From Acanthaster planci (taxonomy: Eukaryota > Echinodermata > Asteroidea > Valvatida > Acanthasteridae), in the NCBI RefSeq assembly GCF_001949145.1, contig NW_019091359.1, forward strand, positions 3,607,812 through 3,643,097: DNA of 35,286 nt, given 5' to 3'. Position numbers and translations under genes: made by a program. Shown piece after piece: positions 11,017 through 23,600 of the stretch. The notes beneath the pieces are model-generated. The model did not search any database. It saw nothing but the letters and a program-made list of their open reading frames with translations, and was not told the origin of the DNA. Position 1 is the first letter of the stretch, and each line of letters opens with the position of its first letter.

Positions 11017-11823
11017 AGAGTGACTTCTAAGAGAATGGTTGGGTAGAGCCGTGTACATGGTCAAAAGCTACAGTGGGCCAGGTAGGAATTCTTACTCAGT
11101 GGTTGGTGTTAACATCATTCAGTATAGGCTTAAACTCAGCTGTAGCATAAGGCTTGTTTGTCATGCAAGTAAAAACGGCCAGCTAATAAGTGATATGAGC
11201 AGATAATAAGAAGACGTAGAGTTGAATGTTTTCAGTGTGTTGATTTTTACTTGGATTGTTCATTTATGGAAGTGAATTTCGCTTTGGTTTGAACTTTGCA
11301 TATAAGTAGAAAGCAGCCAATTGAACTATGGAGCTTTACAAACCAATTTTTATCTTTTTTAGTAGGTAGTTCCACCTTGCTTCCTAGGTATTTTCCTGCA
11401 TATTGCTTGTTAATGAATTAACATTGTAAGCCAAATTGTAAGAGTGCAAACCGCTGGTTGAAAAGACACCTTTTGAAATGGTGCACTTGCAAAACTTGCT
11501 CGTAATGGAAGAATGAAAGGGCGTGACTTAAAGTTCAAAATGGTTGGTTAGGCTCCATGAGGGATTTAAGCTCCCAGTGTGATCAAGGTGAATCGTGAAA
11601 AAAATAGTAATGCTAAACTTTTATCACACTTTTCAGTCTAAGGATTAAAATTTATTTAAGTACTTCAAACTGAAAATTTTTTTTGTTTGGGACTTATCTG
11701 AATTCTTTGTATATTCAAAATCCTTTCATTGGTGTTAAACATCTTGAATTATAACCATTTATAACTGTATGACTTAATAGCTTGTGAAATTTTGCAATTC
11801 TTAATTAATCGTTTACTGATTTG

Positions 11824-11829
11824 AATAAA
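11824..11829 (+). terminator. Candidate HAL polyadenylation signal AATAAA
   Basis: First canonical AATAAA downstream of the HAL stop (about 810 nt). Alternatives are AATAAA at 11889-11894 and 12106-12111. Which is used cannot be told from sequence alone. Confidence 0.4.
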
Positions 11830-12696
11830 ATTTCTATATTGTTAGATAGATAACACATATTATTCAGTTAAGGTTCTCCTAACTTAGAAATAAAAACTCT
11901 CAACAAGATGAATTTAACAGCCTCCAGCTTGTCAGCAAAAAGATTCTAATGAAATAATGGTTGCTACCAGATGTTTTATTTTGTTTTATGCCATGTCTTT
12001 ATTTTGTTCTTTAGGTCTTTTAAGTGAAACTTTGGCAATAGCAATGCAATTATCTGGGTGTTTTTTCAAGTGTTCCTTCTCATTATCTTTATTTGGTAGG
12101 GAAAAAATAAATCTTTAAATCTTAAAACATTTAATCTTGTTCATATTTTGAGGTGATTTTTCTACAATTACATCTGTTTGCACAAGATCTAATCTCATCA
12201 TGATTAGCAGAAGCAACAAGGGTAAATTAGAAACAAATGTTGAATTAGGAACCAAGTACATTTTGATCCCTTTTTGATGGTGGTGACAGGTATAAACTCA
12301 TTTTTGTTGTGTTATTTACAATTTGCACGTAATAGCTTGAGGTTCAGTGGACTGCAGATACTTCCTGTGTATTTTTGATTCTATGTATTCTTTTGCCTTA
12401 AAAATTCACTCCTAAAGATAAAAGGGTTTGACTTTAGCCAGCATTAAGTGGTGTGCTTTTTTTTGTTTGATGTTTGATAGTTCTGGAGTCCTTGAATGAA
12501 AAGTTTTTTCCAAATACATGTAGCTTATTTTCTCTTTTTGAGTGTAGTACTGACCAGTTAATCAAGGAAACTATTTCTTATAATTCTCGTAGAGTATATC
12601 ATGTAATTTGATGGTTATGAACTGAGAATCAGAATGTTAGAACCTACATTTCTGAAATATCTTTCATTCTTAGCACTTTGTTGGGTAAGGTATCTT

Positions 12697-12757
12697 AACG
12701 GCAATGTTTGAATCTTTTAACGGCAATGTTTGAATCTTTTAACGGCAATGTTTGAAT
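12697..12757. repeat. 22-bp tandem repeat, about 2.8 copies
   Basis: AACGGCAATGTTTGAATCTT starts at 12697, 12719 and 12741 with an exact 22-bp period. The third copy breaks off after TTTGAAT. Confidence 0.9.
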
Positions 12758-14360
12758 TAAACTATGAACTATTACACAGAAACACTGAATTGTGTAGATT
12801 TTTAATCAAGTTTGGGTGGGTAACAGAAGAGTTGTAATGACAACATTTCAGTTTATGCTTGACAAATAATATTAATTTCACACTTGTAAAGGAAGACAAG
12901 ATCCATTGATGTGAATATAAAGAAGTCAACCATTTAATGCATGTCATACCCTTCATAGCAACCCATGCAACAACCAGCAGCAACCCATGCATAAGCTTAC
13001 AGAGACATGGTTCTGTTTTCTGTAATTGAATAAGTGACAGACATTGCAACATCGGTTACAAGTTTGATTACAATCCAGCTTCTACTTGACAGGATGCATC
13101 CTGTACCATATTGTTTGAATAAGCATAGAAAATGGTGCATGTATGTTGAGTGAGTTGTCACTCAATCTACCTTGTAAAATGGAACATTCCATTTATCACC
13201 TCATAAAATTGTTTTGCACCATAATTAATCTTAGAAAACATCCTGCATGATCAATTTCAGAAATTTATCACCGTGGAATAGAAAGTTATATTTACCATGA
13301 AAGAACTTTGAGTTTTTAAGTTAAGCCACTAGAAAGAAAAATTTATTCAGCAGAAACAAACATTTCAATCCAGTGATGTTTTTAACATTCCTGAATATCT
13401 TCTACTGAAGTTATACAATGTATCCACTATGTCAAAATTTTCAACCAAAATTTTTTTTAAATGCTTGGTTCTGGGTAGCTGGATTTCTCCGTGAATGTTA
13501 AATAGCAACGCAAATGTTTCAGTTGGAAACTATAAACAAAAGCAATAAGTGGCATGCATTAAACTACAACTACAAGCAACTTTAATAGATTGAAAAGTTC
13601 AAACTAATCCTGAAAATCATTCAAATATTCAAACTAAAGTCTTTCTACAAAGTTCCCATCATACATTGACTCATTTCTACGTTAAATTTTTCATTGAACC
13701 CATCACCCAAAAAAACCAGCTTTCTCTAACTACACAGCTCAAACCAACAACCAGGAAAATACACGGAACCGTTGTGCTACATCTTAGAATTAATAAGAAT
13801 TAATGTACTTGTAAATTAATTTATGGAAGTGTACATGTAGGCTTTATTTTCTTAAGAATACTTTACATCTTTCTCACTCTTGACAGTTTTGCAGAAATGC
13901 TAGTGCACTGCTCTAACAGATCCATTTAATTACAATGGTCACACTGCTCGTCCTTGGTTCACCATTATGTTCAAGGTTTTGCATGGTAACTAAAATCTCA
14001 CTTTTAACGGTTCATAAATGTGGCTGTAATCCGACTACTGACAAAAAGTAAGGCAAGGTTTAGAAATGACCACAGTTACTCATAGTTCAATCAGTGCTGC
14101 ATGAATATTGGTTTAGACCACCTAGATGACCATTTCGAATCAAACCCTGGGCTAATCGCACTGCTGGTTATCGACAGACCAGTGGTCAAAGCTATAGTTG
14201 GTGTCCAATCTTGCCTATGATTGTAGGAAAAGCCAGTGTGGTTCACATGGTTATCAAATGTGGACGGTCATACTATACAAGAGGCATGGGAAAGCAGGTG
14301 TCTCTTCGACAAACAAATTCACTGCAGGAATGTAGAGCAAGCATGGATGGCAGGAAAGTT

Positions 14361-14366
14361 TTTATT
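14361..14366 (-). terminator. Candidate UROC1 polyadenylation signal AATAAA
   Basis: TTTATT on the plus strand reads AATAAA on the coding strand, about 170 nt beyond the UROC1 stop codon. It is the nearest canonical signal. Confidence 0.55.
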
Positions 14367-14533
14367 CAATAAAAGTAAACATCTGTAATGGTATTAAATA
14401 CAACACAAGCAAATAACGAGGATTATGTATGTAGCAATTTCAACACAATGCTGGATATTTCGAAATGGTCACATTTTATGTGACCAGTTTCTAGTAACAT
14501 GCGGCATGATCATGATCTGGAAACCTAGCTGGG

Positions 14534-14671
14534 TTAGTTTCTAAAGGCTCTGTCCAAGACATCTGATTGGACGTTGTGTGGTAGGGTCACTTTCAGCTTA
14601 CTATTGGACTGCATGGCATGGCAAATGGTCTCCTGGGCTTTCGTATTTCCTGACCAGCTTCGTCGAGCAAC
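14534..14671 (-). CDS. UROC1: UROC1 terminal exon (exon 18)
   Basis: Encodes VARRSWSGNTKAQETICHAM and onward through KLKVTLPHNVQSDVLDRAFRN to TAA. Reading phase 0 matches the end of the previous exon (WDVTNG), and the acceptor is GTATTGTCTAG. It completes the conserved C-terminus of animal urocanase. It is separated from exon 17 by a 1.28-kb intron. Confidence 0.95.
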   Translation of the reverse strand, partial: VARRSWSGNTKAQETICHAMQSNSKLKVTLPHNVQSDVLDRAFRN

Positions 14672-17600
14672 CTAGACAATACAAATGACCAACGAATCGG
14701 ACTCAGAACTTAGATGCGATCAACAGACCCATACAATGAATGATTCCAGCAAAATAATGCCCTCTTTAACCACTTGCTGCCAGGGGACCTGTTTTTGAGC
14801 ATGTAGGCTTTATACACGGAGCCGGGGAACCCAACATGGGACAAAGGGAACTGGGCCTTGTAACAAAAGACCAGGCTGATGGGCATGACCAACATTTTTT
14901 CACTCTTACTAGTGGAGATAAGTCAGCCTTGTTTTGAAACAGTATACCATGGTTTGAGGCATTTAGAGTGAGCGGATTACCACCGGGGACAAAAGCGCTC
15001 CACCACTGCAGCAATGAGCCGCACAGCACTGCTGCACACTAATCTGGCCTCTATTGAAAAGAGGTCAGCAGCGCACTGTGCCAGGTTTGTGAAGAAAAGA
15101 AAGTTATAACACCGCACAATCTGGGCTCTTTTTACAAGGCTGCAGGCCTGGCTGAAATCCTCGGGCATCAATAGATTTTGTCTGTCAGACTAGAGTGGTC
15201 ACCAGACAGTAATTTGTGTGGGTGTAAATGTCCATTAAATGAAATGATGAATTTTGGAAGAATTTTGAAAACTGAAAATCTTGGAAAAGTCCTGATTATG
15301 TGCACTGCATTTTTCAAACCACGCGGCGGCAAGTGGTTAAGGAACTGAGATATTCCAGCGATGCTTGAGAGTCCATTTAAGAGGAACAATAATAACATGG
15401 CATTATGCTGTGAGAGCTAGATCTGTATTTAGGAACATGTGGCTTAGTGGTTAGGGTTTAAACTCTTGATCTTCGGCTTTGGGTTTTGAATCTAGCTTCA
15501 GTCGACTTGTCTGTCTCATTCAGGAGTATACACGGGTACCAGTGAAGACAGGGATTATACTAACAACTTTTCCGTCTCAGGAGTATACACGGGTACCAGT
15601 GAAGACAGAGATTATACTAACAACTTGTCTGTCTCACTCAGGAGTATATACGGGTACCAGTGAAGACAGAATATACTAACAACTTGTAGCTAAAATGGCA
15701 GCTTTGAGCAGCATACTCCTCAAGGAGCCGAGATGTCTTAGGAATGCTTAATGGCCAAATGACCAGAGATACTAACAATCAGTGACTCAATCTAGTGTCA
15801 AGGATTTGAGCACTTTGATAAATGCTAATTTATTGTTGTTGTTGCTAAATTGTTGTTATTATTAATAGATGCACATTATTACTCTAATTGATTAGAACCA
15901 CGTCAATGCTAAATTCTAAATGATACAAGACTGGCCAGGAAGGCCACACCTACCCCGTTAGTGACATCCCAAGCTAGCATGGCTTTGGCTCTCTCTCCTG
16001 CTCTCTCCGTCCCATCTAGCATCAAGCCAAAACCTCCGTTGATAACTTCCCCCCAACCTACTCCGCCTCCGTTATGTAAGGCCACCCAAGTAGCCCCACG
16101 GAAGGAATCACCGATAACATTCTGTACGGCCATATCTGCAGTAGTTCAAATTTAGTTTTCATTCCCATACATTTCAGTCTGTTCTCTAAGATGAAAATGA
16201 ACTTCCCTTTTGATACATTCCCAAATTAAGGACTCTCTATGGAAAGGACACGTGTTCATGTATGAACTGGCTTCCAGGCACATCATGCTGCACTGGGCAA
16301 GACTTGAGTGAATGTACTTGGCACTTGGTGATTTTCCTCCTGTATTCTCAAAAAGGAGGCCTTGACAAACCTAAGAGTCTTTTCAAGAATGGAACGCACC
16401 TTAGCATGTGCACATACTGACAACATAGAGAAAATTGTGTTCAAGTGTTATGTTGCTCAGGATACAAAGAGAGTTCAAGATTTGTTCTCAATGAATGTCA
16501 GTAAATGAAATGACACACAGAAACACTGTTAGACATTGAGCCATCACATGCAAGATTGCATTTCACATACAATGCTTAATATTGGCATTGTCCTACATGG
16601 GCGTCACCAGTTTCCGGGGGGGGGGGGAAGCATTCCTCAGCAGCAAACTGGGGCCAATTTCATAGAGCTGCTTAGGCACAGAATTTGCTTAAGCGTGAAA
16701 AAACTTTGCTTAATAAACAAAGGTTACCAGCTCAAACTCTATGTGATTGTCATGCTAACCAAAAGACAGGTAAATACCATTCCAAAACAATATATATTAC
16801 CAGAAGTTTGGCTGGTGGCATATTTGTCAAGCAAGGTTCTTTCACGCTTACACACAAATTTTTCACTGAAGCAGCACTATGAAATTAGCCCCCCGACATT
16901 AAAACCATTAAAGTTGGCAGAGGCTCAAATCTGGGGTATTTCATGATACGTGGTAGTTCTCATCCCCTCTCCTCCATTTATGCCCTTTCACTTTTTCTTT
17001 TCTTTTATCCCTCTTTTTCTTTTCTTTTATCCCTCTTTTTCTTTTCTTTTTCCTGGGGGGGGGAGGTGGGAGAAGCCTCCCTCTCACTCATGACGTCTAC
17101 GCTATACCTTCATTGCCTAAAATGACTGGTACAGAACTAAACTTACCTGCACAGAAAGCTGAGCCATCATAAATGTTGGAGGTCTCACGGAATGGACTAT
17201 CAGTACCACTGACATCATGATGATCTCTACTGATGATGACTGGGCCACGGAGTTTACCCTCACTGACAGCTTGATTGAAAGCCGATGCAATGGCCATACG
17301 ACCACGCTGATTGGAGTACAGGATTCGAGCTTGAGAACCCACAACCTAAAGTTAGCAGGGCAGAGAGAAAAATACCATGATGACATTTCTTACATTGCCC
17401 CAATCCCTGAACCAAAATATTCTTTTTTCCCGATTACCAGGGACCAAGCACAAAAAAATTTATATGGTTAGCAAAATGCTACTTGCTGTGTAAAACATTG
17501 GTCTTTTTGCACTGAAATTTTGCAAGCAATTTCAAAGCCAAATTTTAGTTCAGCACTGTCATACTCAGTCTTAGACGACAATTACCTGATGACTAAATGT

Positions 17601-20600
17601 AGCATCTAAGCCCCACTATGTCTTGGAACAAACAAACCTATCACTATTCTGTCTTCTAATAACTGCCAATCTATTATCAGTAATGTACGATTGACACATC
17701 ATTAGTATCAACTTACTAGTTTGTGTTTGGCGGCTTCCTTAATCCAACGAATGTTGTCCTCGTACTGTTGTTTGGTAGTTTCTGGAACTAAATTAAGAGA
17801 CATTACAAAGTTCAGAACAATTAGTTTTTGGCAAAAAAAATTTATTCTGCAACACCCTCTAAAGCAGTTGAATATTTACATGTCAGTGGCTTGGTAGAGA
17901 GCTAGGTTAAGGCTAGGTTTGCATACTGTCTACTTTTTATATCACCTACATGAGGTGGCCTCTTGGATGAACGATAGACACGATTAATGATGAAACATGA
18001 TTACATGTAGCAAGTTCATCTGTGTGGGGAGGGAATATTTGAAGCATATATATATCTCTAAAAATATTAAAATTTCTTTTATATTAAAGATCATTTTGAC
18101 ATTCTAGAATCATAAAGACCTCTATTTTCAAAAGTTAATTGTGTTCACAGGGGAATTTGGGGTTACCCAGAAACTAGCCATCTATGGAGCCTACTTCCAA
18201 ATTAAAAACAACTCATCTATTTCTTGGGTGCAAATTGTTGCTGACTGAAATTGAATTAAATGTTGGACACCTACCTCCTTGTCTGATGAAGTCTTCCAAG
18301 ACTGTTGTTGCTATTTCATCAGTGGTGGCAAGATCATTGGGGTCACTGGATGTGCAGACCCATCGGAAGGGACCAAACCCAAGAGAGAATATGTCACTGA
18401 AGGAACAACAAATGAAAAAGTATGAAAAAAATGATAGAAACTATATTTAATGGCACACGCAAAGCACACACACCTCATCAAGAATGTTTTGGTCTGGAAA
18501 AATTCAGAGGAAAGTATCTTACCCCATGATGTCTTGAACATAGGACGGATATCTGAACCTATTACCAGTCTGGTCCCCTTCCTTCTTTACATCAGCACCT
18601 GTGGATGGATACGAACCCAGAAAACAAGGACCACGTTAATGGGCACCAAGCTTTAAGAATCACTGTGTTTGGAAACAGATGTGTTATGCTTAAACATGTA
18701 ACAAAGTGGATAAAATCTTTAAGTTTTGTGTTCCATTTTTTAGTTTCTATTGTTTTCATGTGACTCTGGTCTGTTTAAATGCAAACGCTAGATATATGAT
18801 TAAAGACTTTATAACCAACCTGCTCGACTTGCTTCAAGTAAGAACGCATTGCCATAGTCAAAGAAGTACATGCCGCGGTCAGCAAGTTTATTGATGGCAG
18901 CGATCTGACGACGCAAGCTGCATAAGACAAGGATTCACAGGAGACATCATTAATAGATGACAAAAGAGTAAACAACAAAACCAATCCATCAAAAGGTTTG
19001 AATTTAGACACAAAGTTTGACTGAACAACCCACCTTTCTTGGACCAAGTTCTTGAATCGGACTGGGTCTGTCGTCATGATGTCATTAGCTTCATCAAAGC
19101 TCACTTGAGTGGGATAGTAGCCACCATTAAAGGGGTTATGACAAGAGGTCTGGTCTGACCCTAGGTCAACTAACAGCTCACCTGTGCTGTCATACTCTGT
19201 AACCATTCTCTCCCTGTTAGCGAAATGGAATCATCCAAGTTGATGCATTGGGATGGATCATTATATCTGATAGGGGTTTATCATATAAGGTTGATGGGAT
19301 CTTAAACATTTTGCATTAGTTTTGTGATTTAAAATATCCATTGGGATCAACAATGTGGAGGCCCAGCCATGCTGGCCATTTTAGATTGTAAAACTTTACT
19401 CTTTATAGGACAAAAATAAAAAACTCGAAATGATATCCCTCTTGTGAACAAATGACAACTGACACACCTTTCCCAACAAAACATTCTGTCCTTCAAAACG
19501 TCTCCAAGGGCTAAACTTGAATGCACTAATTTGAATTTATTTAAAAGAAAACACATCTAAAAATTGAACACCTACCAAATGTCCACAATGTTTCCATGGT
19601 AACCAATACTGAGAGGTGTTTTTTCTTTCTTTGCTCGTCTGCAAATTAAAGAGCCGTAATTAGAAAAACAATTAAAAATGAATAAAATATTACAATACAA
19701 ATTCGTGCACTGTCAAATTTACAACGATGGGAAAACAGGTTCCGTTTTCAATGAATATGAGAACAAACAAAGAAATTGAGGGATATAAGACTGGCTCAAG
19801 TGCTTTTTAGTCAATTTCTTTGTTCAAGCTCTTACTAACTAAAAACAATATTACAGTAAAGATCTTGATGACTTCAAAACACCTGCAGAGCTACACAACA
19901 TATTAGTTCATCTAAATGAGCTTACTTGATCCTCTCAATGCAAACATCCAAACTGTCAACTACTTCCATCACCCACCTAAAAAATGAAAGAGAAGAAATC
20001 ACAGCAATAAGGGACCAGTTATAGATGCTAGACTATTCATACTGAGCACATTTTATACAAAAAATTCTTTCCATAATGGCACCATAAGTTTGTTTTACGT
20101 TTATTACACACGTAGGCCTTTGGCTTGTAAATAAACCCAATATGCAGAGACTTAATAGAGACTGCAAAGTTCACTTTCCTGAGACTTTTAAATCTTTTGT
20201 CTGAATATGGCAGATAATCACCAACAGAAGTGAAATGAAACTGTCCTACCCTTGCTTGTGTCTTTTCAGTAAGGCTTCCTTACTGACCTCCGCAATGACC
20301 CCAATACAGCCACAGATGACTGCTGCTTTGGCCTGAGCACCACTCATACCCCCAAGACCTGACGACACAAAGACCCGACCTCTCAAATCACTGGTCCCCA
20401 GCTGCTGGCGACCAGCATTCATCACAGTGATCTGTATGTTGCAGTACAATCAATGTATAAAGAATGTCCATAACCCAAGCACTAATTCAGATTGTCTCCA
20501 GCTTGGGTGTCTATATCTATTAATCTGGAAAACTACATGAATAACACTGCATCAATATTTACATAAGAAAATCAGACATTAACCCTAACCCTCCTCAATC

Positions 20601-23600
20601 CTTCACCTGTTGGAGGACTGAGGAGTGTTAGGGTTAACAATGTTTATTGTAGCTACATGCCCCTTACTGACAACAGTTTCAATTTCAAGACACAGCTAAT
20701 CACATTATAGCAAGGACTTTGAAAACACAAGTTGTCTTACCGTTGTTCCATGGACGATGCCTTGTGGACCAATATAACAGAAGCTTCCAGCAGTCATCTG
20801 GCCATACCTAGAGGAAAATCAGAAGATGGCAAAAAAAGCTTGCTACTTTTCCAATGGTAATTTATATTTTCAATAAATAGGAAACTAAAATCAAAGGTGT
20901 ATGAAGGGATAAAATACAGGATTTGTTATTGTATCCATCAATCCATATTATATGAACATAATTACCAGCTAGAAGAATATCAATAGACTTACATAGTGAC
21001 ACCCAAGCCAAACAGTCGGTCATAATTCTCTCTTGAAGAATAGTTTGGCACCATCTAAATGAGAAAAATTGATCATACTTAACCCTAACCCCCAAGGGTT
21101 GCTGGCCCTAACCTTCTCCATTCACACAAAGTTAAACACCCATATAGGACTATGTACATGGAGGTTGTTGGACTTTGTTTTTCTGAGGTATGCCAAACCC
21201 AATGCAAAAGCCAGCTGTTACGGGCCTACCAGACCTATCCCCATAGAATTAAACACTTTACTACTGTTTAATTCTGTGTGGTTGGGGAAGGTTATGGTTA
21301 ATGAATCCCGTTGGAAATTCAGAGTACTTCAGACTTTTGACCACCTAGCATGCTGCAGCAAGTATTTAGGATGTCTCTTGTTCGGATCTTACTCTAATTT
21401 TGATGCAAAAATTACACATACAATTGAGAACACACAACATTAATTTGACATGTGCATTTTAAAAAGCTTTTGATTTAAAAATGGCAGGATAATTATAACT
21501 TTGCCTACTCTGTGCAACTTGCACAAAGCTATGGTCTTATACTGAAGTGAGTAAGTGGCAAGGGCTAATGGATGCAATACTGCCAAGTAGGTTTCTGCAA
21601 TGACACTGAATCACAAACCATGCCATTGGTGACGACAACCCTTGGTGCATCAATATGACTAGGAAATAACCCCATCGGATGACCTGAGTACAATGCCAGT
21701 GTCTGATCCTCTGTCATTTCAGACAAGTAGTGCATTGCAAGACGAAACTGGTGATAAAAAGATAATGATTACTTCAACACTTGCAGTCTTCAAATACAGG
21801 CACTGGAAAATTTGGGGGCAGAAATTTTCAGTTTTTTCCTTTGTTGATGGTCAATGAGAATTTTACAAAAAAAAAGTTACAAAAAAATATAAAGAGCAAA
21901 ATATGTAGAGGATATCAGATGCATAAAACATTACTTGAAAAAATATTATAGAAACAGACAAATTCAATAACAATTTCACAGCTTCACTTTTTAGGCAGAA
22001 CCCTATTTCATAAATGACTTTTCTAAGTTGAGAAGAGTGATCCGGAATAAATATTTTACTATTTACTACATACACACACTGAATTGTATTTCACTGTCAT
22101 TTTTCTTAATACATGTATTCCAAACATTTGCTCAGGGCTTTGTTTTTGTGAAGATTTGGGCTCTAATCGGGATAAAGGAGGCACAGCTTAAAAAAAGGAC
22201 AATAAATAAAATGACTTATGTAAATGAAATACCTATTCTCACAAGGTTTACTCACCTGTGCCCAGTTGGAGAATACCTGCCCATTTCCTCCATAGGTAAC
22301 AAGCTCATGAGGAAACTGTCATGTAACATGAAAAACACGACATAAAAATTCTTGAAAACAATCTTGAATAACTTTCACTCATGCCTATTGGTTTTAAATC
22401 AGACTAAAACTAAGGGTGGGATTTTCCCTTTAATTTGAATACCGTTTAGATATGAGAATGTCACACCATGACCATAATGTCGAAACTTTTAACACAACCA
22501 ATTATATACAATGTAAATAGTTGACACAAAGTTCTGGTGATGAATTCATGGTATTTCTTTGATATGACCGAGCAGAATTCCGAAAATCAGCTTACATTTT
22601 ACAGGCATCGTTTACAATAAAAAGGAAAGGTAGATTCCATCCATCAAAAGGTCAAACCTCTATTACAAAGGGGCAGTTCCGTTTAAACGTTTGAGAAAAT
22701 CAGTGGATGGATTTGGAACTTTTTTCATTTAAACTTGTAATTGTCCCACCCTAAACCATAGCCCGGAGAGCACTGCTTGTAATGTTGTTTTTACCTGAGC
22801 AACCCGGGGGTCTAAATTGTTCATGATCATATGCATGATGCCTGCAGCTTGCCGTGTGTTGCATGGATAATCGTTTATGGGATACGCTCTGGAAAATAAT
22901 CCCAAATAAAACAGCATTTGCAATGGTAATCAATGTCACTACTTCTTGTAGAATGATTATACCTGTCGTTGACCTGTACTACACCATTTCTAATTGGAAC
23001 TGTGAAATCATTTGAACACCATCAATTTATACAACATACAGTTGGAAAGCCACAACAATTTATGGAGAACATAGCTCTAGTATAAAAAGATGCAATGCTA
23101 TTAAATCAATTTTCTAAGTTTGCTTTCAAGTAAATAGCCACAGAGTAAATTCAGGGAAATTTGGATTAGTGGCAGTACCTGTATATTTTACTTCACGTGT
23201 GGGTCCAGTCACTGAATGGAGAAAATATAGGCCCAAACTGAAGACAAATTGAGCAATAATAATATAAGCAAACAAAATTATGCAGTACAAAGTGCATTAA
23301 CCCTAACAGTCCCAAATCCTCCAATTTCCATACGATTTTACATACACCCTTGGGGGTTAGGGTTAATGCAAATAAATTCAAAACCAATATGACAGACCTC
23401 ATTTCAATATTTGGACGAAAGCGGTACATGTAGATGTGACCAAACTCTCGCAATTCTTCAGCAAACTCTGGTGCCAGGACATCATGAAGTTCAGGTGGGA
23501 AATAACGCAGTGCATTTTGTAATGCAAGCTGTAAACAAATGGAAATAAAGCAGATATTTAATGTCATTGTAACTTGACTCCATGGGCCCACATTAAGACA

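Larger units (their letters stand above)
11017..14533. other. Convergent intergenic region between HAL and UROC1, with both 3' UTRs
   Basis: AT-rich spacer between the two stop codons. HAL 3' UTR probably ends after one of the AATAAA signals at 11824, 11889 or 12106. The UROC1 3' UTR probably ends near 14340. The two predicted transcript ends do not overlap. The longest frames here have no recognisable family signature. Confidence 0.6.
14672..15953 (-). other. UROC1 intron 17 with repeats
   Basis: Contains the tRNA-like remnant and tandem array listed separately. Roughly 14760-15170 is GC-richer, but its frames show no recognisable domain. Confidence 0.6.
16136..17146 (-). other. UROC1 intron 16 with MITE and polypyrimidine repeat
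   Basis: Intron of 1011 bp. It holds a G12 run at 16616-16627, the TIR element at 16650-16894 and a 22-bp pyrimidine tandem array near 16990-17052 that ends in a G8 run. No coding content was seen. Confidence 0.7.

Noticed and set aside
12762-13052. 96-residue minus-strand frame in the HAL-UROC1 spacer
   Set aside because: No family motif, Cys/Leu-rich composition typical of translated AT-rich DNA, no splice or promoter context.
15505-15687. Direct repeats considered as a CRISPR array
   Set aside because: The unit is a head-to-tail duplication with no unique spacers, in an animal intron.
16536-16946. 136-residue plus-strand frame, one of the longest in the window
   Set aside because: It runs across a poly-G tract and through the MITE inside a UROC1 intron, so it is chance reading of non-coding DNA.
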